Part shown: in pieces, positions 41,658 to 50,616 of the stretch
Layout: each line of letters opens with the position of its first letter
Numbering within the stretch: position 1 is the stretch's first letter
Assembly (NCBI RefSeq): GCF_900176605.1
Contig: NZ_FXLP01000002.1
Coordinates: 62,001 to 126,000, forward strand
DNA from: Peptoniphilus vaginalis
GTDB lineage: Bacteria; Bacillota; Clostridia; Tissierellales; Peptoniphilaceae
DNA: 64,000 bases
Direction of reading: 5' to 3'
Program-made: the position numbers and the translations under genes
Notes under the pieces: model-generated
Told to the model about the DNA's origin: nothing
The model's database searches: none
The model's input: only the letters and a program-made list of their open reading frames with translations

Positions 41658-42785
41658 ATGATTTATATGGACAATGCTGCCACTACTAGGATAACAGACA
41701 GGGTTTTTGAAGCCATGCTTCCTTATTTAAAGGAAAATTATGGAAATCCGTCGGCAATATATTCACTTGGTCAAAGGTCTAGGGCAGCAATAGAAAATTC
41801 AAGAATAAAAATTGCAGACCTCTTGGGAGTAAAGGCAAGTGAAATCTACTTTACTTCCTCAGGGTCTGAATCAGATAATTGGGCTCTAAAGGGCTCGTTT
41901 TTGCCTAATCAAGAAAATCACATTATCTCATCAAAGATTGAGCACCCAGCAATTTTAAATTCACTTAAAAAAATTGAAAAATGGGGTGGGGAAGCTAGTC
42001 TTGTTTCTGTTGATGAAGAAGGTTTTGTTGACTTAAAAGAAATTGAAAATTCAATTAAAGATTCCACAAGGCTTATTTCAATTATGTTTGCCAACAATGA
42101 AATAGGAACTATAGAACCCCTTGCTGAAATTGCAAAAATAGCCAAGGAAAAAAATATTTTATTTCACACAGATGCAGTTCAAGCTGTGGGAAATGTAAAA
42201 TTTAAAATCAAAGACATTGGAGTAGACATGCTTTCCTTATCAGGTCACAAGCTTGGAGCACCTAAGGGAGTAGGAGTCCTATACCTAAGAGAAGGTATAG
42301 ACCTGGATAACTTCCTAGATGGTGGCGAACAGGAAAGAGGAAGAAGAGCGTCAACAGAAAATCTTGCATCAATAGTTGGGCTTGCAAGAGCAATGGAAGA
42401 TGCTTACAATAATATGGAGGACCATTCATCTTATACAAGAGATTTGAGAGATTATACAATCGAAAAACTTTTAAATATAGATGGAATAGTTTTAAATGGT
42501 CCTAGAGAAAAAAGACTTCCTGGAAATATAAATATCACTTTAAAAAATACTAAGCCTCAAACTATGGTTCAGTATCTTGATATGTTTGATATATGTGTTT
42601 CTTCTGGATCTGCTTGTGCAGCAGGAAGCATTAACCCATCTCATGTTTTAAGGGCAATAGGAAGAAACGAAGAAGATTCACTTTCTATGCTTAGACTTTC
42701 CATAAATCACGAAAACACAAAAGAAGAGTGTGATTATGTGGTGGAAAAAATAAATCAAGGGATGAAAAAGTTCAAGAACAGGTGA
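41658..42785 (+). CDS. cysteine desulfurase, IscS/NifS type
   Basis: A 375-residue group I cysteine desulfurase. MIYMDNAATTRITDRVFEAM starts it; the PLP lysine is in LSGHKLGAPKGVGVLY, and the active cysteine is in SSGSACAAGSINPSH. This is a second desulfurase beside SufS in one operon. IscS-type enzymes often serve tRNA thiolation; no mnmA follows here. The start is ATG 41658 with a weak GAGG site, eight bases after the Rrf2 gene. Confidence 0.94.
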   Translation: MIYMDNAATTRITDRVFEAMLPYLKENYGNPSAIYSLGQRSRAAIENSRIKIADLLGVKASEIYFTSSGSESDNWALKGSFLPNQENHIISSKIEHPAILNSLKKIEKWGGEASLVSVDEEGFVDLKEIENSIKDSTRLISIMFANNEIGTIEPLAEIAKIAKEKNILFHTDAVQAVGNVKFKIKDIGVDMLSLSGHKLGAPKGVGVLYLREGIDLDNFLDGGEQERGRRASTENLASIVGLARAMEDAYNNMEDHSSYTRDLRDYTIEKLLNIDGIVLNGPREKRLPGNINITLKNTKPQTMVQYLDMFDICVSSGSACAAGSINPSHVLRAIGRNEEDSLSMLRLSINHENTKEECDYVVEKINQGMKKFKNR

Positions 42786-42789
42786 TATT

Positions 42790-44073
42790 ATGTTAGAGCA
42801 AATATCTGGTAACGCTGCTAGATTTATGATTTATGCCCTCGTGGTACTCTCTATTCTTTTAATATTTTTAGCAATTTATTATCTAATAAATATTGGGAAC
42901 AGATATATAGAAGGCAAGAAGAGAATAAATATAGACCTAAGCCTTATCACAAAAATATTTTTGGGGATACTTATTTTTTATTTAATAAACATACTCTTTA
43001 ATAAGTTCCCTATCATCGGTTACACCCTTTCATCGGTAATGATTGCAATAATCTTTGCATATATAATCGACCCAATAGTAAACTACTTGGAGAGAAAGGG
43101 AGTAAAGAGACAGTTTGGTGTAATAATAGTTTACATCTCAGCAATACTTATTTTTGGAATTTTAATAGTTTCTGTAATTCCAAAAACAATAAATGAAGTT
43201 TCAAATCTTCTTACAAGTTTACCTGGAATGGTGGATACCCTAATAAGAGAATTTAATAATTTCTTATCAAATGTATTTGCCAAGTTTAACATTGAACTTC
43301 CAAAGAATTTTATAAACATTTATAAAGAAACAAATCCAAAGGTAAATGGAAATGTAGAAACTCCACAAATAGTTTCTAACATTTTGGATTCTATTAAGGG
43401 CACTATTAATGACCTAATAGTAAAAGCCCAAGGATCCTTAATGGGCTCACTTTCTAACGTGATCTCTAAACTTTATGGATTTTTAACATCAGCCTTTAGG
43501 TTGGTCTTAATAATTATTTTTTCTTTCTACTTTTCAGTGGACAAGGAAAGATTTTTGTTGAAAGTGAAGAAGGCAATACCAAATAAACATAGAGAAGATA
43601 TCTCTTACTTGACAAGCAACATTGACACAGCCCTTCAACAATTTATAAGGGGAAGAATGCTTATGGCAATCTTTGTGGGCGTACTTACAATGGTTTATCT
43701 TTTAGTATTAAGAGTAGACTTTGCCATTATAATTGGTCTTATAACTTGTATTGCAGATATAATTCCTTTTATTGGTCCCTTCCTTGGTTGTGCGCCAGCA
43801 GTTTTATTTGCCTTTATGGACTCACCAATGAAGGCCCTTTGGGTTCTAATATTATTTGTAATTGTTCAGTGGGTAGAAAATAATATTCTTGCACCAAAAC
43901 TCATTGGAGACTCAACAGGACTTAACCCACTTGTAATTTTAATTTCAATAATTATAGGTGGTGGAATCTTTGGTGTATGGGGAATGGTTATCTCTGTTCC
44001 ATTGACGTCAATTATCTTTATACTCGTTGATTTTATCAAAATAAAATACAACGATAGATACAGCTCTAATTGA
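42790..44073 (+). CDS. AI-2E family transporter
   Basis: A 427-residue membrane protein of the AI-2E exporter/PerM-YtvI family with about eight hydrophobic segments. Conserved segments are FAYIIDPIVNYLERKGVKR near residue 100 and the end-region ITCIADIIPFIGPFLGCAPA, LAPKLIGDSTGLNPLVILIS and GVWGMVISVPL. Substrates are known for few members. It closes the suf operon four bases after the desulfurase. The alaS promoter overlaps its stop codon. Confidence 0.92.
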   Translation: MLEQISGNAARFMIYALVVLSILLIFLAIYYLINIGNRYIEGKKRINIDLSLITKIFLGILIFYLINILFNKFPIIGYTLSSVMIAIIFAYIIDPIVNYLERKGVKRQFGVIIVYISAILIFGILIVSVIPKTINEVSNLLTSLPGMVDTLIREFNNFLSNVFAKFNIELPKNFINIYKETNPKVNGNVETPQIVSNILDSIKGTINDLIVKAQGSLMGSLSNVISKLYGFLTSAFRLVLIIIFSFYFSVDKERFLLKVKKAIPNKHREDISYLTSNIDTALQQFIRGRMLMAIFVGVLTMVYLLVLRVDFAIIIGLITCIADIIPFIGPFLGCAPAVLFAFMDSPMKALWVLILFVIVQWVENNILAPKLIGDSTGLNPLVILISIIIGGGIFGVWGMVISVPLTSIIFILVDFIKIKYNDRYSSN

Positions 44074-44098
44074 CATTCATATTCTTTATAATTATAAT
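44070..44098 (+). promoter_or_regulatory. perfect consensus promoter upstream of alaS
   Basis: TTGACA (44070) and TATAAT (44093) with a 17-base spacer. The -35 overlaps the stop of the AI-2E gene. Predicted start near 44105. Confidence 0.85.
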
Positions 44099-44109
44099 AT
44101 TTATAGCAC

Positions 44110-44136
44110 ATCCTCCCAGGGTATGGGAGGATTTTT
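44110..44136 (+). terminator. hairpin with T run between the alaS promoter and alaS
   Basis: Perfect stem ATCCTCCCA/TGGGAGGAT, five-base loop and TTTTT. It looks like the suf operon terminator, but lies just downstream of the predicted alaS transcription start. Confidence 0.8.
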
Positions 44137-44150
44137 AATAGGAGTTGTAT

Positions 44151-46763
44151 ATGAAATATTTAGGTTTACACGATATAAGAACAGAGTTTTTAAAATTTTT
44201 TGAATCAAAAGGGCACTTCATACTACCAAGTTTTTCACTAATTCCAAAAAATGATAAATCACTTCTTTTAATAGGAGCTGGGATGGCACCAATGAAGAAA
44301 TTTTTCACTGGCGAAGAAACCCCTCCTGCAAAAAGAGTTACAACTTGTCAAAAATGTATTAGGACTGGCGATATAGATAATGTAGGTTTAACAGATAGGC
44401 ACGCAACATTTTTTGAAATGCTAGGGAATTTCTCCTTTGGAGATTACTTCAAGCACGAAGTAATTCCATGGGCTTGGGAATTCTTAACAGTTAATCTTGA
44501 AATCCCAAAAGAAGATTTATGGGTTACAGTTTACCATGAAGATGACGAAGCCTACAACATCTGGAAGGATGTAGTTGGAATCGATGAAGAAAAAATCATT
44601 AGACTGGGAAAAGAAGATAACTTCTGGGAACTAGAAGTTGGTCCATCTGGTCCATGTTCAGAAATTTATGTTGACAGGGGACTTGAACACGGATCTGAGG
44701 ATGAAAGACCTGGTGGAGAAGGAGACAGATTTATTGAAGTTTGGAACCTTGTATTCACTCAATTCGATAAGGACGAAGAAGGAAACTACAAGCCTCTAGC
44801 TCATCCAAACATTGATACAGGAATGGGGCTTGAAAGAATTGCAACTGTCCTTCAAGGAACTGACAATATTTTTGAAATTGATGCCATAAAAGATATTATC
44901 CAAGAGATTTCAAAAGTTTCTGGTAAAAAATATGGCCAAGACAAGAATGCAGATATTTCCTTTAGGGTAATCACTGACCACATTAGGGCAATGACTTTTA
45001 TGATTTCTGATACAATTGTACCTTCTAATGAAGGAAGGGGCTATGTGCTTAGAAGACTTATAAGAAGAGCTGCAAGACATGGAAGAAAACTTGGCATAGA
45101 AAGAGCCTTCTTATATGAAATTGCCGACATGGTAATTGACTCTTGGGGCGAACAATATAAAGAACTTAAGGAAAATAGAGAATCTATCAAGGGAATCATT
45201 AGAAGAGAAGAAGAAAAATTCTTGGAAACTATTGATGGAGGTCTTGTTAGACTTAAGGCCCACATAGATGAAATGAAGGGAAAAAATGAAAGGCTACTAG
45301 ATGGAGAAAAGGCCTTTAAGCTTTATGACACTTATGGTTTCCCAATTGACTTAACAGAAGAAATCCTTAGAGAAGATGGATATGATGTTGATATGGATGG
45401 CTTCCAAAAAGAAATGGATGACCAAAAGAGAAGGGCAAGAGAAGCTAGAAATGACTCCAATGTTGGCTGGGCCAACCAAGATAGCAAGCATCTTTTTGAA
45501 GGACTAAGTAATGAATTTCTTGGATATGAAAAAGATGAATGCGATGCAAACATTATAAGAATAATTTCTAATGATGAAATTGTTGAGTCTCTTGAAGAAG
45601 GAGAAGAAGGCCTCGTAGTCCTTGATAAGACAACTTTCTATGGAGAAAGCGGCGGTCAAGTAGGAGACACTGGTGAAATTATTTCTGGCAACTTCAAGTT
45701 AAGAGTCACTGATACAAAGAAAACCAAGGATGGAATTCACCTTCACCTTGTAAAAGTTGAAGAGGGAAGACTAGAAAAAGCTCCTGTTAAGGCTATTATT
45801 GATTCTAAGAGGAGGAATAATATAAGAAGAAATCACTCTGTAACTCACTTACTTCACAAAGCTCTTAAAGAAGTATTGGGAAGTCATGTAAACCAAGCAG
45901 GTTCTTTAGTTATGGCTGACAGAATGAGATTTGACTTCTCCCACTTTGATGCAATGACAAAAGAAGAAATTGCCGAAGTAGAAAGAAGAGTTAATGAAAA
46001 AATCTTTGAAGGACTTCCAGTTGAAACAAAAGTAACAGGGCTTGAAGAAGCTAAGAAAATGGGAGCTATTGGACTTTTTGAAGGTAAATACCAAGATCAA
46101 GTTAGGGTTATATCTATGGGCGATTACTCACGTGAACTTTGTGGTGGTTCTCACGTATCAAACACTTCAGAGATTTCCATGTTTAAGATCCTATCTGAAA
46201 GTGGTATAAGTAATGGAGTTAGAAGAATTGAATCCATTACTGGACCAGCTGTTTATGAATACCTAAATAACTTAAGCAAAAAAGAAGAAGAAATAGCTAG
46301 TGAATTAAAGTCAAACAAAGATGAAATTATTCAAAAGATAAAATTAAATATTAAAAATCTAAAAGAAGCAAATAAAAATATAGAAAAACTTGAACATGAC
46401 CTTGCTAAAGATCAAATTTCTGATTTAACAAAGGATGTTAGAGAAAAGAATGGAATCAAGTACGTAATCAAAAAGTTCGACGGAGTAGATGTTAATACTC
46501 TTCGTGACTTAGCTGATGAAGTTAGAAATAAACTTGAATCAGTTGTTGTTTTATTTGCTGCAGTTAATGATGATAAACTAAACTTTGTATGTGCAGTTTC
46601 CAAGGATCTTGTTGAAAAGAAAATTGCTGCAGGTAAACTAATCAAGGAAATCGCCAAAGTAGCTGGCGGTGGCGGAGGTGGTAGACCTGATATGGCAACT
46701 GCTGGTGCAAAGGACTTAGATAAGGTTGAAGAAGCTCTAAACAAGCTAGATGAGCTCTTATAA
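44151..46763 (+). CDS. alaS: alanyl-tRNA synthetase
   Basis: An 870-residue AlaRS. ATG 44151 with GGAG upstream is chosen over TTG 44145. It starts KYLGLHDIRTEFLKFFESKGH, with class II motifs near TDRHATFFEMLGNFSFGDYF, editing-site HSVTHLLHKAL (HxxxH), CGGSHVSNTSEI and a C-terminal C-Ala domain ending in a Gly-rich GGGGGGRPDMATAGA. Length is normal. It heads the alaS-ireB-ruvX-DUF1292 cluster common in Firmicutes. Confidence 0.97.
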   Translation: MKYLGLHDIRTEFLKFFESKGHFILPSFSLIPKNDKSLLLIGAGMAPMKKFFTGEETPPAKRVTTCQKCIRTGDIDNVGLTDRHATFFEMLGNFSFGDYFKHEVIPWAWEFLTVNLEIPKEDLWVTVYHEDDEAYNIWKDVVGIDEEKIIRLGKEDNFWELEVGPSGPCSEIYVDRGLEHGSEDERPGGEGDRFIEVWNLVFTQFDKDEEGNYKPLAHPNIDTGMGLERIATVLQGTDNIFEIDAIKDIIQEISKVSGKKYGQDKNADISFRVITDHIRAMTFMISDTIVPSNEGRGYVLRRLIRRAARHGRKLGIERAFLYEIADMVIDSWGEQYKELKENRESIKGIIRREEEKFLETIDGGLVRLKAHIDEMKGKNERLLDGEKAFKLYDTYGFPIDLTEEILREDGYDVDMDGFQKEMDDQKRRAREARNDSNVGWANQDSKHLFEGLSNEFLGYEKDECDANIIRIISNDEIVESLEEGEEGLVVLDKTTFYGESGGQVGDTGEIISGNFKLRVTDTKKTKDGIHLHLVKVEEGRLEKAPVKAIIDSKRRNNIRRNHSVTHLLHKALKEVLGSHVNQAGSLVMADRMRFDFSHFDAMTKEEIAEVERRVNEKIFEGLPVETKVTGLEEAKKMGAIGLFEGKYQDQVRVISMGDYSRELCGGSHVSNTSEISMFKILSESGISNGVRRIESITGPAVYEYLNNLSKKEEEIASELKSNKDEIIQKIKLNIKNLKEANKNIEKLEHDLAKDQISDLTKDVREKNGIKYVIKKFDGVDVNTLRDLADEVRNKLESVVVLFAAVNDDKLNFVCAVSKDLVEKKIAAGKLIKEIAKVAGGGGGGRPDMATAGAKDLDKVEEALNKLDELL

Positions 46764-46786
46764 TAATGTCAAAATAGATATTTTTA

Positions 46787-46795
46787 TGATATAAT
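46787..46795 (+). promoter_or_regulatory. extended -10 promoter of ireB
   Basis: TGaTATAAT, 17 bases before the ireB ATG; a TGTCAA at 46767 could be the -35. Confidence 0.6.
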
Positions 46796-46811
46796 CTATT
46801 TGGAGGTAATT

Positions 46812-47066
46812 ATGGGTCAAAATAATAATACACAAATTTTTGAAAAAAGCAGTTTGGAACAAGAAAGAATTAAGAGTATTTTAAAGACAGTTTACAATGC
46901 TCTAGAACAAAAAGGATACAACCCAACTGACCAAATTATAGGATATATATTATCTGGTGATCCAACATATATCACAAGCCATGATAATGCAAGATCCATG
47001 ATACAAGAAGTAGAGCGTGACGAGCTTTTACAAGAAATGTTAAAAGTTTATTTAGAAAAAATTTGA
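46812..47066 (+). CDS. ireB: IreB family regulatory phosphoprotein
   Basis: An 84-residue IreB/YrzL (UPF0297) protein. In Enterococcus IreB is phosphorylated by the Ser/Thr kinase IreK and limits cephalosporin resistance. TTGGAGG precedes ATG 46812. The core EQERIKSILKTVYNALEQKG then NPTDQIIGYILSGDPTYI is typical. No kinase gene is nearby. It sits before ruvX as in other Firmicutes. Confidence 0.93.
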   Translation: MGQNNNTQIFEKSSLEQERIKSILKTVYNALEQKGYNPTDQIIGYILSGDPTYITSHDNARSMIQEVERDELLQEMLKVYLEKI

Positions 47067-47090
47067 GATGGTTTGACCATCTCTTTTACA
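47066..47090 (+). terminator. weak terminator after ireB
   Basis: Stem GAGATGGT/ACCATCTC with a short loop and only four T; partial readthrough to ruvX is likely. Confidence 0.6.
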
Positions 47091-47123
47091 TATTATATAT
47101 GTACCTGTAAAGGTTGTGGTTAA

Positions 47124-47540
47124 ATGAATAAAATTTTAGGCCTTGACGTAGGAGATGTGTGGATTGGGGCAGCCATAAGTGATGCTCTAATGCTTACCGC
47201 ACAACCTCTTATGACAATAAAAAGAGAATCTAATAAGATAGCCTATGAGAAAATTCATGAAATTATAAAAGAGAATAATGTAGAAAAAGTAGTGGTAGGT
47301 CTTCCTAAGAACATGAACAATACTATAGGGCCACAAAGTGAAAAAGTAATTAAGTTTGCAGAAAAATTAAAAAACAAATTTAAAGTAGAAATTGAGTATG
47401 TTGACGAGAGAATGACCACTTTAATGGCAGAACAAGTTTTAATAGAAGGTTCTGTTCGAAGAGAAAATAGGAAAAAATATATAGATAAAATTGCTGCGAC
47501 TTATATCCTGCAATCCTATCTGGATAGAATAAATTTATAG
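47124..47540 (+). CDS. ruvX: YqgF/RuvX nuclease
   Basis: A 138-residue RNase H-fold protein of the YqgF/RuvX family, first called a Holliday junction resolvase and also implicated in 16S rRNA 5' end processing. It shows LGLDVGDVWIGAAISD, VVGLPKNMNNTIGPQS, YVDERMTTLMAEQ and DKIAATYILQSYLD with conserved acidic residues. GTTGTGGTTA precedes the ATG without a strong ribosome site. Confidence 0.94.
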   Translation: MNKILGLDVGDVWIGAAISDALMLTAQPLMTIKRESNKIAYEKIHEIIKENNVEKVVVGLPKNMNNTIGPQSEKVIKFAEKLKNKFKVEIEYVDERMTTLMAEQVLIEGSVRRENRKKYIDKIAATYILQSYLDRINL

Positions 47541-47548
47541 GTGATAAG

Positions 47549-47794
47549 ATGGAAAAAATAAAACTATATGACGAAAATGATAAAGAAGTTGAATTTTTTG
47601 TTGATGCAAAATTTTCTGTTGAGGACATTGATTATGTCGCACTCTATGCTGATGAAGATAATCCAGAAGTATATATTTTAAAAATAATTGAAGACGAAAA
47701 TGGTGATGAACTTCTTGCTGGCATCGATGATGAAGAGTTAGAAGTTGCAAGCAAAGCTTATGAAGAACTATTAGATGAATTAGACGGTGAATAA
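47549..47794 (+). CDS. DUF1292 protein
   Basis: An 81-residue, very acidic protein of the DUF1292 family (YrzB type), with KIKLYDENDKEVEFFVDAKF at the start and DYVALYADEDNPEVYILKI in the middle. It usually follows ruvX in Firmicutes; its role is unknown. The fur-like gene starts at the base after its stop. Confidence 0.9.
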   Translation: MEKIKLYDENDKEVEFFVDAKFSVEDIDYVALYADEDNPEVYILKIIEDENGDELLAGIDDEELEVASKAYEELLDELDGE

Positions 47795-48256
47795 ATGAAT
47801 ACAAAAAACGTTGAACCTGTTAAAAAAATCTTAAAAGACAGTGGATATAAATACACTAAACAGAGGGCAAAAGTCTATGAAATTTTTCTGGACAATAGGG
47901 ACAAGCACTTGACGACAGAAGAAGTTTATAACTTAGTTGCAAAAAATGATCCGGAAATGGGTATTGCAACTATTTACAGGACTGTGCAATTATTCCACAA
48001 GCTTGGAGTCTTAGATCAAATTGCCTTTGATGACAATATTCTGAGGTATGAGCTTAGAGTACCAAGTGAAGGCCATAGGCACCACCATCTCGTTTGCATA
48101 AATTGCGGAAAAGTCGAAGAAGTTGATATTGATAACTTAAATGAACTAGAAGCTAAGATAGAGAAAGAAAAGAATTTTAAAATTGTTGACCACACTCTAA
48201 AATTTATGGGTTATTGCGAAGACTGCCAACACAAAATTGAGGAGAAGGCAAATTAA
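47795..48256 (+). CDS. Fur family metal/peroxide regulator
   Basis: A 153-residue Fur-family repressor. The helix-turn-helix region is TTEEVYNLVAKNDPEMGIAT then YRTVQLFHKLGVL. The regulatory-metal site includes GHRHHHLVCINCGKVEEVD, and the second zinc-binding pair is CEDC near the end. It could be Fur (iron), PerR or Zur; sequence alone does not decide. Its TAATG end overlaps the RNase J start. Confidence 0.92.
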   Translation: MNTKNVEPVKKILKDSGYKYTKQRAKVYEIFLDNRDKHLTTEEVYNLVAKNDPEMGIATIYRTVQLFHKLGVLDQIAFDDNILRYELRVPSEGHRHHHLVCINCGKVEEVDIDNLNELEAKIEKEKNFKIVDHTLKFMGYCEDCQHKIEEKAN

Positions 48257-49917
48257 TGAAAAACACAAATAAGGTGAAGATTATCCCACTGGGAGGGCTT
48301 CACGAAATCGGAAAGAATCTTACAGTAGTTGAATATAGAGATGACATTATCATAGTAGACTGTGGTATGACTTTCCCAGAAGATGAAATGCTTGGTATTG
48401 ATGTTGTAATACCAGATGTAACTTATCTAGAAAACAACAAAAATAGGATAAGGGGACTTGTCCTAACTCATGGTCACGAAGACCACATTGGTGCTATTCC
48501 ATATGTACTAAGGAAGTTAGACCTAGACATTTATGGAACTGGACTAACAATTGGACTATTAGAAAATAAATTAAAAGAGCACAGACTTTCAAGAGATAAA
48601 CTTCACGTAGTAAATGCTGGAGATGTTGTTAAACTTGGGAAGATGGAAGTTGAATGGATAAATGTAAATCACTCTATTCCAGATTCTTGTGCCCTAGCAA
48701 TAAAAACACCACTTGGATATGTTTACCACTCTGGTGACTTCAAGGTAGACTTTACTCCAATTAGTGGAGAGCCAATTAACTTAACTAGGATTGCAGAAAT
48801 TGGTCAAAAGGGTGTACTTGCTATGATTGGTGAATCTACAAACGTCCTAAGAGAAGGCTACACAATGAGTGAGTCCAAGGTTGGGGAGACTTTTAACAGG
48901 CTCTTCCAAAGCCTATCTGACAACAGAATTATTATTGCAACTTTTGCATCCAATGTACACAGAATCCAACAAATTATTAACTCTGCAGAAAAATATGGAA
49001 GAAAAGTTGTCTTGTCTGGTAGATCCATGGTAAATGTAACAGAAACAGCGAGAAAGCTTGGACAATTTAGGGTTAAGAAGGATACCTTTGTTGACATCAA
49101 GGATATGGATAAGTATGAAGATAGTGAACTTGTATTAATCACAACTGGTTCACAAGGAGAGCCAATGTCAGCTCTTACAAGAATTGCCTATGGAGAACAT
49201 AGAAAGATTCAACTTACACCAAATGATGCAATCATCCTTTCGGCGACTCCAATACCAGGAAATGAAAATGCTGTTACAAAGGTAATAAATAGGCTTCTTG
49301 AAAGAGGTGCTAAGGTAATTTATGAAACACTATCAGAAATTCACGTTTCTGGTCACGCTTGTCAAGAAGAGTTAAAACTTATTTTGAGTTTAGTAAAGCC
49401 AAAATACTTTATACCAGCCCATGGTGAAGTAAGACACCTTATGAAGCATGCTCAGATTGCACATCAAATGGGCATGGATGAAGAGAATATTTTCATAATG
49501 GAAAATGGAAATTGTCTCGAAATTTCACAAAAATCTGCAAAACTTGTTGGTGATGTGCCATCTGGAAATATTCTTGTTGATGGACTTGGAGTTGGTGACG
49601 TTGGTAACATCGTCTTAAGAGATAGGAGACACTTGTCAGAAGACGGACTAATAATTGTAGTTATCTCCTTGACAAAAGAAGGTAAGGTTGTTTCAGGTCC
49701 AGACATTATTTCAAGAGGTTTTGTTTATGTAAGAGAATCAGAAGACCTTATTGAAGATGCAAAGAATGTCGTAAGAAAAATCCTTAATGATGATTCACGC
49801 GACAACTTAAGGGACTGGAATGGACTCAAGTCTGACATAAGAGATAACTTGAGATCATATATTTTCAAAAACACAAAGAGAAATCCTATGATTTTACCAA
49901 TTATTATGGAAGTTTAG
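48256..49917 (+). CDS. rnj: ribonuclease J
   Basis: A 553-residue metallo-beta-lactamase/beta-CASP RNase, which degrades mRNA 5'-3' and matures rRNA. The catalytic motif is LTHGHEDHIGAIPY; other signatures are YHSGDFKVDFTP, ASNVHRIQQII, TTGSQGEPMSAL and SGHACQEELKLILSLVKPKY. It overlaps the fur-like gene by one base and is followed by a terminator. Confidence 0.95.
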   Translation: MKNTNKVKIIPLGGLHEIGKNLTVVEYRDDIIIVDCGMTFPEDEMLGIDVVIPDVTYLENNKNRIRGLVLTHGHEDHIGAIPYVLRKLDLDIYGTGLTIGLLENKLKEHRLSRDKLHVVNAGDVVKLGKMEVEWINVNHSIPDSCALAIKTPLGYVYHSGDFKVDFTPISGEPINLTRIAEIGQKGVLAMIGESTNVLREGYTMSESKVGETFNRLFQSLSDNRIIIATFASNVHRIQQIINSAEKYGRKVVLSGRSMVNVTETARKLGQFRVKKDTFVDIKDMDKYEDSELVLITTGSQGEPMSALTRIAYGEHRKIQLTPNDAIILSATPIPGNENAVTKVINRLLERGAKVIYETLSEIHVSGHACQEELKLILSLVKPKYFIPAHGEVRHLMKHAQIAHQMGMDEENIFIMENGNCLEISQKSAKLVGDVPSGNILVDGLGVGDVGNIVLRDRRHLSEDGLIIVVISLTKEGKVVSGPDIISRGFVYVRESEDLIEDAKNVVRKILNDDSRDNLRDWNGLKSDIRDNLRSYIFKNTKRNPMILPIIMEV

Positions 49918-49924
49918 GATATTT

Positions 49925-49950
49925 AGGGAATCTACTAGGTTCCCTTTTTT
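49925..49950 (+). terminator. terminator after RNase J
   Basis: Stem AGGGAA/TTCCCT and a T run; it lies ten bases before the trmR start. Confidence 0.7.
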
Positions 49951-49959
49951 AGAGGAATT

Positions 49960-50616
49960 ATGCCAAATATAAATTACGATTATATAGAGAATTATTTAAG
50001 AGATTTAAAAAATTTAAAAGATGAAAAACTTCGCGATATGATGAATTACGCTGAAGAAAATCACGTTCCAATAGTGGAGAGAGAAAGTGAAGAGTTTATA
50101 AACTTCCTTCTAGCCATGCATAAGCCGAAGAAAATCCTTGAGCTTGGAACTGCCATAGGCTATTCTTCTATTTCTTTTGCCAAGAGGAATAAATGCATAG
50201 AAAAAATTGACAGCGTAGAGCTAAAAGAAGAAATGGTAGAAATTGCGAGAAGAAATATCTTTGCAGTGGGCCTTGAAGATAAGATAGAGGTTCACCACAG
50301 AGATGCCTATGATTTTCTTTTAGACCTAGAGGAAAAGTACGACTTTATTTTTATAGATGCAGCTAAGGGGCAATATGAAAAATATTTTGATGAGGCCCTT
50401 AAGAATTTAAATGATGGAGGGATAATTCTCTGTGATAATGTCCTCTTCAAGGGGATGATAGCAGAAGACTCCCTAGTTAAGAGAAGAAAGATAACAATTG
50501 TAAAAAGACTTAGGAAGTTTTTAAAAGATATTTCCTGCGATGAGAGATTTGACTCATCAGTAATACCCATTGGGGATGGAATACTTTTAGTAAGGAGAAA
50601 AGATGAAGAAGATTGA
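49960..50616 (+). CDS. trmR: SAM-dependent O-methyltransferase, TrmR-like
   Basis: A 218-residue class I O-methyltransferase with AdoMet motif ILELGTAIGYSSISFAK and metal-binding DFIFIDAAKGQYEKYFD. In Bacillus the equivalent gene yrrM/trmR methylates 5-hydroxyuridine in the tRNA wobble position, and lies with U32 peptidases and udk just as here. That synteny supports the specific call. It overlaps the next gene by 14 bases. Confidence 0.87.
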   Translation: MPNINYDYIENYLRDLKNLKDEKLRDMMNYAEENHVPIVERESEEFINFLLAMHKPKKILELGTAIGYSSISFAKRNKCIEKIDSVELKEEMVEIARRNIFAVGLEDKIEVHHRDAYDFLLDLEEKYDFIFIDAAKGQYEKYFDEALKNLNDGGIILCDNVLFKGMIAEDSLVKRRKITIVKRLRKFLKDISCDERFDSSVIPIGDGILLVRRKDEED

